From Lacibacter cauensis (GTDB lineage: Bacteria > Bacteroidota > Bacteroidia > Chitinophagales > Chitinophagaceae): 64,000 bases of DNA. Shown here in pieces: positions 17,399-26,334 of this stretch. Positions within the stretch are counted from its first letter, which is position 1. Each line of letters begins with the position of its first letter. The position numbers and the translations under genes are program-made. The DNA lies in assembly GCF_007830055.1 (NCBI RefSeq), contig NZ_VLLE01000002.1:259953-323952 (forward strand), in the 5' to 3' direction. The notes beneath the pieces were generated by a model, which was not told the origin of the DNA, did no database searches, and saw only the letters and a program-made list of their open reading frames with translations.

Positions 17399-17616
17399 TA
17401 GGCAGGACGAATGGAAATGACTGTTTTTTCGCAATGAAAAGTTATACCCAAAATGATGTTCGCAACTAATGAATGAGTGTTATTGCAAATGCAAATTGTA
17501 TATTCTGTTAGTGCAATCGGTTGAATGTTTAATGCGGTTCAACTTTAATCACACAAAGGGAAATTCAGTATTGCATATGCTGTTGTTTGTTTAGTAAAAC
17601 AGTGAAAAATAATTCT

Positions 17617-17739
17617 CGTCATATCGACGAAGGAGATATCTCTTTGCACTTCGTTGTTTAAGACGAAAAGGTATAATTGATCACTCTTTAAATAGTTGCT
17701 GAGATAATTTTTGGAGTTGTCTCCTTCGTCGACATGACG
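17617..17739. repeat. 123-bp intergenic element with 20-bp inverted ends
   Basis: Left arm CGTCATATCGACGAAGGAGA (17617-17636) and right arm TCTCCTTCGTCGACATGACG (17720-17739) are inverted repeats matching at 19 of 20 positions, around an AT-rich core with no coding capacity. A decayed relative is at 4762-4840. This is the layout of a non-autonomous mobile element or a folded intergenic repeat. The rest of 17399-17616 shows nothing recognisable. Confidence 0.7.
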
Positions 17740-17741
17740 GC

Positions 17742-17775
17742 AAAAAAAAGCCCCGATTTAATCGGGGCTTTTTTT
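17742..17775 (-). terminator. Terminator of topA
   Basis: AAAAAAAGCCCCGAT-TTA-ATCGGGGCTTTTTTT: a perfect stem of more than 12 bp with A and T runs on both sides. It touches the topA stop codon on the minus strand. Confidence 0.88.
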
Positions 17776-20386
17776 ATTTCTTCTTAGCTGCTTTCTTCGG
17801 CGCCGCTTTTTTCCCTGCAGCCTTCTTTGGTGCTGCTGCTTTCTTTTTTGTAGCTGCTTTTTTTGCTGCGGCTTTTACCTGTTTGGTAAAGGCGCCCGGC
17901 ACCTGTGCTTCAATCATCTTCTTAATATCTTCAACCGGCATGTTGGCTACTTCTTCGGTTGTATATTTTTCGCCGTCTTTCTTCTTGTCAATCTTCAGCA
18001 TCTTTTTGCCAAATCGGATAAACGGACCCCAGCGTCCATTCTCCACAGCAATATTTTCATCGGGCCAACGTACAATAAAACGATTGGCTTCTTTCTCCAC
18101 TTTTGCTTCAATCAACTCATTAATATCACTCTGCGAAAGATTATCAAAATCGTAACGCTTTGGTACATTAATAAATAAGCCATCCCATTTAATAAACGGA
18201 CCAAAACGTCCTTTGCCTTTTGTTACCGGTTTGTTTTCAAACATCGCAACAGGTGCATCGGCAGTTTGTTTTTCTTTGATGAGTTCAATGGCACGATCCA
18301 TGGTTACATCCAATGGCTCTTCGCCACGTGGAATAGAAATAAACTGTTCGCCAAATTTTACATAAGGTCCAAAACGTCCCACATTCACACTTACTTCTTC
18401 GCCTTCGTATTCACCAAGTGTCAACGGAAGCTTGAAGAGATCCATGGCTTCTTCGTACGTAATGGTTTCAATACTTTGGTTTTTGCGTAAGGCAGCAAAA
18501 CGAGGTTTCTCTTCTTCACTTGCATCGCCAATCTGGACCATGGGTCCAAAGCGACCCATACGGGCAACTACTTTTTTACCACTTACAGGATCGGCTCCCA
18601 GTTCACGCTCACCTTTAATCCGTTCTGCAGTTTCAATGGTATTATCTACATCTTTTTTAAACGGCTTGTAAAACTCCTGCAGCATTTTATTCCACTTCAG
18701 CTTGCCTTCGGCCACATCATCAAACTCACTTTCAATTTTGGCGGTGAAGCCATAATCCATAATATCATCAAAGTGCTGCTTCAAAAAGTCGGTCACAACC
18801 AAACCTAAATCACTCGGGAAGAGTTTCGATTTTTCTGCACCGGTGTTTTCACGTTCCATGCTTTTATTTACTGTATCATTCTTCAGTTGCAGTACACGAA
18901 AATCACGAACGGTTCCTTCTTTATCACGCTTTTCTACATAACCTCTTTTTAAAATCGTAGAAATCGTAGGAGCGTAGGTTGAAGGTCGGCCAATACCCAA
19001 CTCTTCTAATTTTTTTACAAGTGAAGCTTCTGTATAACGGGGAGCAGGACGGGTAAAGCGCTCTACCGCATTCATTTCAGTCAAAGGTAAAACCTGGCCC
19101 ACCGTTAATGGAGGCAACATACCTTCCTGTGTTTCGTCTTCGCTTACTTCGTCATCGTCTTTATCTTCACGGTATACTTTTAAAAAGCCATCAAACTTCA
19201 GCACTTCACCTTCGGCTTTTAATTCTTCTTTATTGGTAGAAATGGAAATGTTTGCTGTGGTGCGTTCCAGTTCTGCATCTGCCATTTGGCTGGCCATGGT
19301 CCGTTTCCAGATGAGTTCGTACAAACGCTTCAGATCCGCATCATCCACTGTTGTGTTCTCCATGTAGGTTGGGCGGATGGCTTCGTGTGCTTCCTGCGCA
19401 CTTTCGTTTTTGTTTTTGTATTTGCGGAACTGGTGATACCTGTCGCCATACATGCCTTTGATCGTCTTTGTAAGATCAGCCAACGCTGTATCGCTCAAAT
19501 TCACACTGTCGGTACGCATGTAGGTGATCTTACCGCTTTCGTACAGCTTCTGCGCCAACTGCATGGTTCGGCTAACACTATAACCCAGTTTACGGCTTGC
19601 TTCCTGTTGCAGGGTAGATGTGGTAAACGGAGGTGCCGGTGATTTTTTACCCGGACGCACCTGTATATCGGCCACTTTATAAGTAGCGCCTTTACAGCTG
19701 TTCAAAAATTTTTCTGCATCTTCTGCAGCATTTTGTTTCTTGCCTTCAGCCTTAAAGGTTACGTTCCGGTTACTGAGATCTTTTGCTGTAAACAGCGCTT
19801 CAATTTTAAAAGTAGAAGTGGCAGCAAATGCATTGATCTCCCGTTCACGTTCTGCAATTAAACGCACAGCCACACTCTGCACACGGCCTGCGCTGAGGTT
19901 GTTGCGCATGCTCATCTTACGCCACAATACCGGGCTGAGTTCGAAACCCACAATACGGTCGAGGATGCGGCGTGCCTGCTGGGCATTCACCAGATCCATG
20001 TTTACGGTACGTGGGTTCTGCACCGCTTTCTGAATAGCGGGCTTGGTAATTTCGTGGAAAACGATACGTTTTGTTTTATACGGATCGAGGCCCAACACTT
20101 CGCACAAATGCCAACTGATGGCTTCTCCTTCACGGTCCTCATCCGTTGCCAGCCATACTTCGTCACTTTTTTTGGCCAGCGATTTCAGGTCTTTTACCAC
20201 CTTTTCTTTTTCGTCGGGGACAATATAACGGGGTTCGAAATTGTTGTTTACATCAATGCCCATCTCGTCTTTTTCCAGGTCACGGATATGACCATAGCAA
20301 CTCTTTACCTCAAAGTCTTTCCCGAGGATTTTTTCAATCGTTTTTGCTTTGGCAGGGCTCTCTACTATCAATAAATTCTTCGCCAT
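17774..20386 (-). CDS. topA: DNA topoisomerase I (type IA)
   Basis: 870 residues from the ATG at 20386 (MAKNLLIVESPAKAKT). Relaxes negative supercoils by single-strand passage. Seen: TOPRIM domain with LLIVESPAKAKTIEKIL and DEDREGEAISWHL, the catalytic tyrosine in ITYMRTDSVNLS (about 300), and RPSTYAPTI. The C-terminal part has four GR[FW]GP repeats (MGRFGPMVQIG, VGRFGPYVKFG, KGRFGPFIKWD, NGRWGPFIRFG), no cysteine zinc fingers, and ends in a Lys/Ala-rich histone-H1-like tail of about 35 residues. Upstream in-frame codons to 20569 lie in repeat-like intergenic DNA and are not used. Confidence 0.96.
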   Translation of the reverse strand: MAKNLLIVESPAKAKTIEKILGKDFEVKSCYGHIRDLEKDEMGIDVNNNFEPRYIVPDEKEKVVKDLKSLAKKSDEVWLATDEDREGEAISWHLCEVLGLDPYKTKRIVFHEITKPAIQKAVQNPRTVNMDLVNAQQARRILDRIVGFELSPVLWRKMSMRNNLSAGRVQSVAVRLIAEREREINAFAATSTFKIEALFTAKDLSNRNVTFKAEGKKQNAAEDAEKFLNSCKGATYKVADIQVRPGKKSPAPPFTTSTLQQEASRKLGYSVSRTMQLAQKLYESGKITYMRTDSVNLSDTALADLTKTIKGMYGDRYHQFRKYKNKNESAQEAHEAIRPTYMENTTVDDADLKRLYELIWKRTMASQMADAELERTTANISISTNKEELKAEGEVLKFDGFLKVYREDKDDDEVSEDETQEGMLPPLTVGQVLPLTEMNAVERFTRPAPRYTEASLVKKLEELGIGRPSTYAPTISTILKRGYVEKRDKEGTVRDFRVLQLKNDTVNKSMERENTGAEKSKLFPSDLGLVVTDFLKQHFDDIMDYGFTAKIESEFDDVAEGKLKWNKMLQEFYKPFKKDVDNTIETAERIKGERELGADPVSGKKVVARMGRFGPMVQIGDASEEEKPRFAALRKNQSIETITYEEAMDLFKLPLTLGEYEGEEVSVNVGRFGPYVKFGEQFISIPRGEEPLDVTMDRAIELIKEKQTADAPVAMFENKPVTKGKGRFGPFIKWDGLFINVPKRYDFDNLSQSDINELIEAKVEKEANRFIVRWPDENIAVENGRWGPFIRFGKKMLKIDKKKDGEKYTTEEVANMPVEDIKKMIEAQVPGAFTKQVKAAAKKAATKKKAAAPKKAAGKKAAPKKAAKKK

Positions 20387-20454
20387 AATTAGGTTCCACA
20401 AGCCGGTTTTTAGCGGACATCGGCGGCACAATATTATAAAATGATTGATAAATG

Positions 20455-20500
20455 CAAGAAAAGAAGGAAATAATGGATAAGGGATAATGGATAATGAATA
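20455..20500. repeat. GGATAATG-type intergenic repeat
   Basis: AATGGATAAGGGATAATGGATAATGAATAATTG, in part GGATAATGGATAATGAATAA, upstream of topA. The same words recur at about 45255-45325. Such runs are common between genes in Bacteroidota. The stretch 20387-20576 otherwise holds only the upstream region of topA. Confidence 0.45.
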
Positions 20501-20576
20501 ATTGAAAATCAGGTGAAAAACTGAACTTAATTGCTTGAACGACACAACAAATGATGTGGAAATGGTCACTTATCCA

Positions 20577-21419
20577 TTACAAAAACTCCATAATCGCCTT
20601 CTTCACTTTATTATCCCTGTAAATCCGTCGGTGGCCTAAACCTTTGGTGAGCATGAACTGAAAATTGGGGTGATTATCCTGCTTTACTTTTTCTGCATCA
20701 GTCCATGGGGTTACGTCATCGTCTTCATCGTGAATCCACAATACGTCTGCTTTAATTTTATTCGCTGCGTGTCGAACAGAAATTTTATCGCTGGTATGTC
20801 CGCTCTTTTCAAAAATGATTTTGCGCATTTCTTCTTTCACCTCTTCATCAATGTTCAACACCGCAGCAAAACTGTTCAATGCACTTTCTGTTTCAGTAGC
20901 AGGAGCAATTAACACCAGTTTCTTATTTTCCTGGTAAGGTTGTTCTTCCATAAATAAAGAAAGGGCCAGTCCGCCAAATGAATGTGCAATAAACGAATGA
21001 ATGGGACCAAAGCGTTCGTACACTTTTTTAATGGTATCACGGTATTGGTACACGTTAATGGTTTTACCATTGCTGTCGCCATGTGCGGGCGCATCAAACG
21101 CAATTACTTCATACCCTTTCTTCACCAACGGCATTACAAAATGATCGAACTTTTTTACGGTAGATGAAAAACCATGCAGGATCAGCGCCTTCTTTGGTTG
21201 CGGATGATTCCAGCGGTAACCAACCAGGTTGTACTGTTCCACTTTTAAATGCAGTTTCTCCGCTTTTTCAAAAAGGGCGGGCGCCTTCTTTTTATTGGAA
21301 GTGTAAGGTGTGCAGAATAATTCAAATGCTTTTTCTGCTGCTTTGCGTTTCGATAATTTCGCAAAGATGTTGAGTTTGGTGCGGTAATAACCAATTACTA
21401 ATTTCTGGGCGAGTTTCAT
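20577..21419 (-). CDS. Alpha/beta hydrolase
   Basis: 280 residues. Seen: oxyanion-hole motif LILHGFSSTVKKFD (about 82), FDAPAHGDSNGK (about 112), nucleophile elbow IAHSFGGLALSLF (Ser about 146), acid in IHDEDDDVTPWTDA (about 232) and the catalytic His in GLGHRRIYRD (about 263). The order Ser-Asp-His and spacing fit the alpha/beta hydrolase fold. No signal peptide, so probably cytoplasmic. Substrate unknown (esterase or lipase-like). It diverges from the DUF2520 gene with about 65 bases between. Confidence 0.88.
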   Translation of the reverse strand: MKLAQKLVIGYYRTKLNIFAKLSKRKAAEKAFELFCTPYTSNKKKAPALFEKAEKLHLKVEQYNLVGYRWNHPQPKKALILHGFSSTVKKFDHFVMPLVKKGYEVIAFDAPAHGDSNGKTINVYQYRDTIKKVYERFGPIHSFIAHSFGGLALSLFMEEQPYQENKKLVLIAPATETESALNSFAAVLNIDEEVKEEMRKIIFEKSGHTSDKISVRHAANKIKADVLWIHDEDDDVTPWTDAEKVKQDNHPNFQFMLTKGLGHRRIYRDNKVKKAIMEFL

Positions 21420-21484
21420 TTTTTTGCAGAGGATGGTTTACTTTGTTGCAAATTACTTCTTCCTTACCACTAACGCTTAATTGT

Positions 21485-22252
21485 ATGAAAGTAATCCTGC
21501 TCGGATCGGGTAATACTGCCACTGTACTGGCTAAAATGATTGTAAAAGCCGAACATGAAGTCGTGCAGGTGTGGAGCCGCAACTTCGATCATGCCAAAGC
21601 GTTAGCTGCCAAAGTACATGCACAGGCTATTGCAAGTTTAGATGAGCTTACCAGCGAAGCTGATATCTGCATTATGGCCGTTTCCGACGCCGCCATACCA
21701 CAGCTGGCCAAGCAATTACACCTGCGCAGAAAAATTTTGTTGCACACTGCCGGTTCGGTCAATAAAGATGTGCTGCGCAACAGTTCGCCCAACTATGGAG
21801 TGCTGTATCCGCTGCAGAGTTTGCGCAAAGAAATGCTGGTAATGCCGCAGTTGCCTTTTTTAATTGATGGTAATTCGGATGAAGTAAATGCACTGTTGGA
21901 AGATTTTGCCCATTCGCTTTCAGATAATGTGGAGTTTGCCGATGATGCTGCAAGACTGAACATGCACCTGGCGGCAGTAATGGTGAGCAACTTCACCAAT
22001 CATTTATATGCATTAACCGAAGATTATTGCAACGACCGTGGTCTCGATTTTAAGCTGCTGCATCCGTTGATTATTGAAGTGGCCTGCCGTTTAACGCAGG
22101 GCCATGCAGTAGATATGCAAACGGGTCCGGCACGCAGGGGCGATGAAGAAACGATCCAAAAGCATTTGCTCTTGCTGGAAATTGATGAACACCTACAGGA
22201 TCTGTACCGGGAACTTTCAGAAAGTATTCAGAAACTGTACCGGAAAAAATAA
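21485..22252 (+). CDS. Rossmann-fold and DUF2520 domain protein
   Basis: 255 residues from the ATG at 21485 (MKVILLGSGNTATVLAKM), where the dinucleotide-binding motif GSGNTA begins; upstream in-frame codons to 21443 add no conserved sequence. Residues 1-125 are an F420/NADP-oxidoreductase-like Rossmann domain (WSRNFDHA, ICIMAVSDAAIP, LLHTAGSV); residues about 130-250 are the helical DUF2520 domain (AVMVSNFTNHLYALTEDY; TGPARRGD). Probably an NAD(P)-dependent oxidoreductase of unknown substrate. First of a plus-strand set with the KdsC-like gene 24 bases downstream. Confidence 0.87.
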   Translation: MKVILLGSGNTATVLAKMIVKAEHEVVQVWSRNFDHAKALAAKVHAQAIASLDELTSEADICIMAVSDAAIPQLAKQLHLRRKILLHTAGSVNKDVLRNSSPNYGVLYPLQSLRKEMLVMPQLPFLIDGNSDEVNALLEDFAHSLSDNVEFADDAARLNMHLAAVMVSNFTNHLYALTEDYCNDRGLDFKLLHPLIIEVACRLTQGHAVDMQTGPARRGDEETIQKHLLLLEIDEHLQDLYRELSESIQKLYRKK

Positions 22253-22276
22253 CTTCTTCTGCCGTAACATTGTGGT

Positions 22277-22801
22277 ATGAATTTGCTTGAACGTTTTGCC
22301 CGCATCAACACTTTTGTGTTTGATATGGATGGTGTGCTTACCGATGGCTCACTCATCATCATGCCCGGTAACGAACACATCCGCACCATGAACATTAAAG
22401 ACGGTTATGCTTTGCAGTTAGCTGTAAAGAAAGGGTATAACGTGGCTATTATTTCGGGCAGCATCAGCAAGCCTTGTGCAGAGCGCTTCGAATACCTCGG
22501 CATCCGCAATGTATTTATGAAAGTGAAGGATAAGGAAGAAGTGCTGGCACAATTTCTTTTGGCCAATCACTTACAGTGGGAAGAAACTTTGTTTATGGGC
22601 GATGATATACCCGACCTGGAAGTAATGAAGCTGGTAGGTTTATCGGCTTGCCCGGCTGATGCCGTGCCGGAGATCAAAGCAGTTTCTACATTTATCTCCT
22701 CCATCGACGGTGGTAAAGGTTGTGTGCGTGAAGTAATTGAAAAAGTACTGAAGCTGAATAACGATTGGGTGGTGGACGCACAAAGTGTAAGTGCAAAGTA
22801 A
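22277..22801 (+). CDS. kdsC: KdsC/YrbI-type HAD phosphatase
   Basis: 174 residues. Probably 3-deoxy-D-manno-octulosonate-8-phosphate phosphatase in Kdo and lipopolysaccharide synthesis. HAD motifs: I = VFDMDGVLTDG (about residue 15), II = IISGS (about 60), III = lysine in KVKDKEEVL, IV = FMGDDIPDLEVM (about 112), then DAVPEIKAVSTFIS. No cap domain, as in KdsC tetramers. Some Bacteroidota homologues act on related keto-acid phosphates, so the substrate is not proven. Confidence 0.85.
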   Translation: MNLLERFARINTFVFDMDGVLTDGSLIIMPGNEHIRTMNIKDGYALQLAVKKGYNVAIISGSISKPCAERFEYLGIRNVFMKVKDKEEVLAQFLLANHLQWEETLFMGDDIPDLEVMKLVGLSACPADAVPEIKAVSTFISSIDGGKGCVREVIEKVLKLNNDWVVDAQSVSAK

Positions 22802-22818
22802 ATCAAACAAAATGCAGG

Positions 22819-22889
22819 TTACGGGTTAAGTGTTATGCGTTGAAAGTAAACGCACCCGTAACACTTAACTTTTAACGCATAACTTAATT
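22819..22889. repeat. Nested inverted repeat between kdsC and the UbiA-like gene
   Basis: GTTAAGTGTTA (22825-22835) is inverted at TAACACTTAAC (22859-22869), and GTTATGCGTT (22832-22841) is inverted at AACGCATAAC (22874-22883). The word GTTATGCGT also occurs near 45150. Fits a dispersed intergenic repeat; no T run, so not a terminator. Confidence 0.5.
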
Positions 22890-22927
22890 CCCCGATTCCG
22901 ACCTATCTTCACAGTACAAATAAACAG

Positions 22928-23872
22928 ATGCAAAAGCTCGCCGATTTTTTTAAACTTGTCCGTTGGCCCAATCTTGTTTTTATTGCCTTAACCCAGGTGT
23001 TGTTTTTCTATTGCGTGGTGGAGCCGGTGTTGTTTGGCGATCTGCACATGGCAAGAGAATATCATACGTTGTTCTGGATTTTATGTGTATCGTCGGTATT
23101 TATTGCTGCTGCCGGTTATGTGATCAATGATTATTTTGATTTGAATATTGATCTTGTAAACAAGCCGGGCAAAATGGTGGTAGATAAAACCATCAGCCGC
23201 CGCTGGGCTATTTTCTTTCATATGTTTTTTTCGTTTGCAGGTGTGCTGATGGGTTTTTATATTGGTCTGCAAAACGGCAACTGGCTCATCGGCTTTGCCA
23301 ACATGGGCTGTGTGTTTGTATTATGGTTTTACAGTACTACGTTTAAAAAGAAACTGCTTACAGGTAATATTCTTATTTCGTTGTTAACTGCCTGGGTGGT
23401 GTTTGTGGTGTATCTCCTAACTGTTCATCAGCAGATCGATCTGTTGCATCCGGTTCAGCCGGGTTCACATCAAAAATTATTACGTCTTGCATTACTGTAC
23501 TCCAGCTTTGCATTTATTATTACGCTTATTCGTGAAGTAGTAAAAGATATTGAAGACATGGAAGGCGATGCAAAATATGGTTGTAAAACCATGCCAATTG
23601 TGTGGGGTGTTTCGTTTTCGAAAGTGTTTGTAAGTATCTGGCTGGTTATTTTACTGGTGTTGTTGATTGTGGTATTGTTTTACGTTCTGCAGTTTGGAAT
23701 GTGGGTGGCTGCTGCGTATAACCTGCTGTTGATTATACTACCTTCTGCATATGTGATGAAGCAATTGCTGAAAGCAAATAAAACAGCCGATTTTAGCAGC
23801 CTCAGCAAATGGATCAAAGCCATCATCTTTACCGGTATTCTTTCCATGATTCTGTTTAAATTTTTTGCCTGA
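22928..23872 (+). CDS. UbiA-family prenyltransferase
   Basis: 314 residues, about eight or nine membrane helices. Transfers a prenyl chain to an acceptor in the inner membrane. Seen: first Asp-rich motif NDYFDLNIDLVNKPGK (about 73) and the second motif VKDIEDMEGDAKYGCKTMPI (about 202). The NKPGK and DMEGD signatures match the group annotated as geranylgeranylglycerol-phosphate geranylgeranyltransferase-like in Bacteroidota; the real acceptor is uncertain. It overlaps maf by one base (TGATG), so the two are translated together. Confidence 0.88.
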   Translation: MQKLADFFKLVRWPNLVFIALTQVLFFYCVVEPVLFGDLHMAREYHTLFWILCVSSVFIAAAGYVINDYFDLNIDLVNKPGKMVVDKTISRRWAIFFHMFFSFAGVLMGFYIGLQNGNWLIGFANMGCVFVLWFYSTTFKKKLLTGNILISLLTAWVVFVVYLLTVHQQIDLLHPVQPGSHQKLLRLALLYSSFAFIITLIREVVKDIEDMEGDAKYGCKTMPIVWGVSFSKVFVSIWLVILLVLLIVVLFYVLQFGMWVAAAYNLLLIILPSAYVMKQLLKANKTADFSSLSKWIKAIIFTGILSMILFKFFA

Positions 23873-24438
23873 TGGAACGGATAATCCTTGCATCAAAATC
23901 GCCAAGACGAAAACAATTGCTCGAATGGGCTGAAATTCCTTTTGATGTAATGGTAAAGGATACAGATGAAATGTATCCTGCATCACTGTCAATAGACCAG
24001 GTGCCGGTGTACATTGCCCGCAACAAAGCACTGGCGGTAAAAGAAGAGCTGAGCCACGACCGGTTAATTCTTGCTGCCGATACAGTGGTTGTATTGAATG
24101 GCAAAGTGATTGGTAAACCCGTGAGCAAAGAAAATGCAATTGCAATCTTATCGGAGCTGTCGGGACAAACACACGAAGTAATTACGGGGGTGGTGCTGAT
24201 GCGGGATGATGCTGAAATTGCTTTTGCTGATATAACAGAAGTGGAGTTTCACAAACTATCGCTGCAGCAGATAGAGTTTTATGTAAACAAATACAAACCC
24301 TACGATAAAGCCGGTGCGTACGCCATTCAGGAATGGATTGGTGTGGTGGGTATTAAACGGGTAAAAGGTGATTTTTATAATGTGATGGGATTGCCGGTGA
24401 GCAGGGTAATGAAGGCGATAATGGAATTTGAAAATTAG
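23872..24438 (+). CDS. maf: Maf family nucleoside triphosphate pyrophosphatase
   Basis: 188 residues. Hydrolyses non-canonical or modified NTPs. Conserved blocks: LASKSPRRKQLL at the N-terminus, IARNKALAV, LILAADTVVVL (catalytic Asp, about 69), GKPVSKENAI, and YDKAGAYAIQEWIGV (about 145). Length is normal for YhdE/YceF-type proteins. The start codon overlaps the stop of the UbiA-like gene. Confidence 0.93.
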   Translation: MERIILASKSPRRKQLLEWAEIPFDVMVKDTDEMYPASLSIDQVPVYIARNKALAVKEELSHDRLILAADTVVVLNGKVIGKPVSKENAIAILSELSGQTHEVITGVVLMRDDAEIAFADITEVEFHKLSLQQIEFYVNKYKPYDKAGAYAIQEWIGVVGIKRVKGDFYNVMGLPVSRVMKAIMEFEN

Positions 24439-24455
24439 TTCAATTTAAAAATTTG

Positions 24456-24494
24456 AAAATGGGGGGCTGTCTATTTCAGCCTCCCATTTTGTTT
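24456..24494 (+). terminator. Terminator after maf
   Basis: AAAATGGGGGGCTG pairs with CAGCCTCCCATTTT (one G-T pair) around a 7-base loop, followed by GTTT. Ends the UbiA-maf unit. Confidence 0.75.
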
Positions 24495-24570
24495 ATAGAA
24501 GTATTGACGAAACGGAAGAGTTTTTCTAATTTTCAAATGATCAAATTCGCACATTCTCAAATTGCTGCTA

Positions 24571-25839
24571 ATGAACGAACACCTCCTCCAATACATTTGG
24601 CAACATTTGTACTTCAACAAAGAAGAACTGCAAACTCTACAAAACGAACCGGTACAGATTATCTACCAGGGCAGCCGCAACAGCAATCAGGGGCCCGATT
24701 TTTTAGAAGCAAAAATCACTATCGGCACGGTTACATGGGCGGGTAATGTGGAGCTGCATATTAAAACCAGCGACTGGATAAAACATGGCCATACAGGCGA
24801 TGCACATTACAACAATGTGGTATTGCACGTGGTATATGAAAATGATACAACAATCAACAACAACGTACCGGTGCTGGAATTAAAGAACCGTATCTCCAAT
24901 AACCTGCTTGGGTATTACAAACAGTTGATGGAACAAAACAGTTTTGTTCCCTGCAGTAAGCAACTGCAACATGTCAACGAACTGGTTTGGCAAAGCTGGA
25001 AGGAGCGAATGCTGGCAGACAGGTTACAGCAGAAAAGTGATCGTATTCAACAACTGCTGCAGCAAACCAACCGGCATTGGGAAGAAACCTTTTGGCTATT
25101 GCTTGCACGCAATTTCGGCGGACCGTTAAATGCTGATGCGTTTGAACTGATTGCGCAAAGCCTGCCGGTAACACTGCTCGCCAAACGCAAAAATCAAATT
25201 CACCAACTGGAGGCATTGTTGCTGGGGCAGGCTGGTTTACTCAACGGGGCTTTTACAGAAGATTATGCCATCATGCTGCAGAAGGAATATCGTTTTCTGC
25301 AAGCAAAACACAAGCTGCAATCCGTAATAAGGCCCTTACAGTTTTTGCGGATGCGTCCATCCAATTTTCCAACCGTCCGGTTGGCACAGCTGGCCATGCT
25401 AATTCATCAGTCCAGTCATCTCTTTTCAAAAGTAACAGAAGCGAAAACCGTGGAGCAATTACGAGCTATGTTCGATGTTACGGCAAACGATTACTGGCAT
25501 TATCATTATGTCCTTAACGAAGCAGCTTCTTTCAGGAAAAAACATGTGGGCGAAGTAATGGTTACGAACCTGCTCATTAATACGATTATACCATTACTGT
25601 TTGTGTATGCACAGGAGCAACACAACAATCCATTAAAGGAAAAAGCAGTGCAATGGCTGCAGCAATTACCAAAAGAAAAAAACAGTATTACAACGAAGTG
25701 GGAAGCCGTTCATGTGCAGCATCAATCTGCCTTCGATTCACAAGCGTTGTTGTATCTCAAAAAGACGTATTGCGATAGCAGGCATTGTTTGCAATGTGCC
25801 ATCGGCAACAGCTTGTTGAAAAAACAAGTTACCAGTTAA
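24571..25839 (+). CDS. DUF2851 family protein
   Basis: 422 residues from the ATG at 24571 (MNEHLLQYIWQHLYFN). Characteristic N-terminal block: GSRNSNQGPDFLEAKITIG, WAGNVELHIKTSDWIKHGH and HYNNVVLHVVYEND (histidine- and acid-rich, nuclease-like in look). The C-terminus has a cysteine cluster YCDSRHCLQCAIGNSLL that could bind metal. Function unknown across Bacteroidota. Its 3' end overlaps the convergent OsmC gene by 11 bases. Confidence 0.82.
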   Translation: MNEHLLQYIWQHLYFNKEELQTLQNEPVQIIYQGSRNSNQGPDFLEAKITIGTVTWAGNVELHIKTSDWIKHGHTGDAHYNNVVLHVVYENDTTINNNVPVLELKNRISNNLLGYYKQLMEQNSFVPCSKQLQHVNELVWQSWKERMLADRLQQKSDRIQQLLQQTNRHWEETFWLLLARNFGGPLNADAFELIAQSLPVTLLAKRKNQIHQLEALLLGQAGLLNGAFTEDYAIMLQKEYRFLQAKHKLQSVIRPLQFLRMRPSNFPTVRLAQLAMLIHQSSHLFSKVTEAKTVEQLRAMFDVTANDYWHYHYVLNEAASFRKKHVGEVMVTNLLINTIIPLLFVYAQEQHNNPLKEKAVQWLQQLPKEKNSITTKWEAVHVQHQSAFDSQALLYLKKTYCDSRHCLQCAIGNSLLKKQVTS

Positions 25840-26233
25840 ATACTACGTTTTGTTCAATTGCAGGATCGAGGCTTTTTGCAACAGGGCAGGTGAGTGCTGC
25901 ATTTTGTAAAATGGTCCGTTGCTTATCATCGAGCTGTAAACCCGCTGGTAAAATAAACTTAACATCAACTGCACCAATACGGCGTGGCTCCGATTTCATG
26001 TGCTTCAGAATTTCGATTTTCGTTCCTGTTAAATCGATCTGCATATCCCTTGCTTTAATGCCCATAATCGTCATCATGCAACTGCCGAGTGCGGTTGCTA
26101 CAAGGTCGGTAGGTGAAAAGCGTTGTGCCATTCCCTGGTTATCGAGCGGAGCATCAGTTTCAACAACCGATTGGCTGTATAAATGGGTTGCTTCAGTACG
26201 TAATTCGCCTTTATAAACAATAGAGGAAGTCAT
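25829..26233 (-). CDS. OsmC-like family protein
   Basis: 134 residues. OsmC/Ohr-fold proteins reduce organic peroxides through a cysteine pair. The two cysteines are here: ALGSCMMTIMGI (about 52) and AALTCPVAKSLDP (about 115), with the conserved FSPTDLVATALGSC helix. This arrangement fits the general OsmC or YhfA-like group more than Ohr. The gene is convergent with and overlaps the DUF2851 gene by 11 bases, with no room for a terminator. Confidence 0.88.
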   Translation of the reverse strand: MTSSIVYKGELRTEATHLYSQSVVETDAPLDNQGMAQRFSPTDLVATALGSCMMTIMGIKARDMQIDLTGTKIEILKHMKSEPRRIGAVDVKFILPAGLQLDDKQRTILQNAALTCPVAKSLDPAIEQNVVFNW

Positions 26234-26334
26234 CTGTTATTAAATTATTGGTAAAGAAAACCTGCGCAAGATACCATAATGCGTTGGTATTCGTTTAAAG
26301 TGTAAATTTACGTTGAAACAATAAATTCAGGCTT

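Noticed and set aside
17366-17616. Cobalamin riboswitch upstream of the BtuB-like receptor
   Set aside because: The receptor leader is only about 20 bases by the promoter motif, and no riboswitch core sequence was seen in the region.
20387-20569. Longer TopA start at 20569
   Set aside because: The added residues are hydrophobic translation of GGATAATG repeats; the TOPRIM domain begins at the ATG at 20386.
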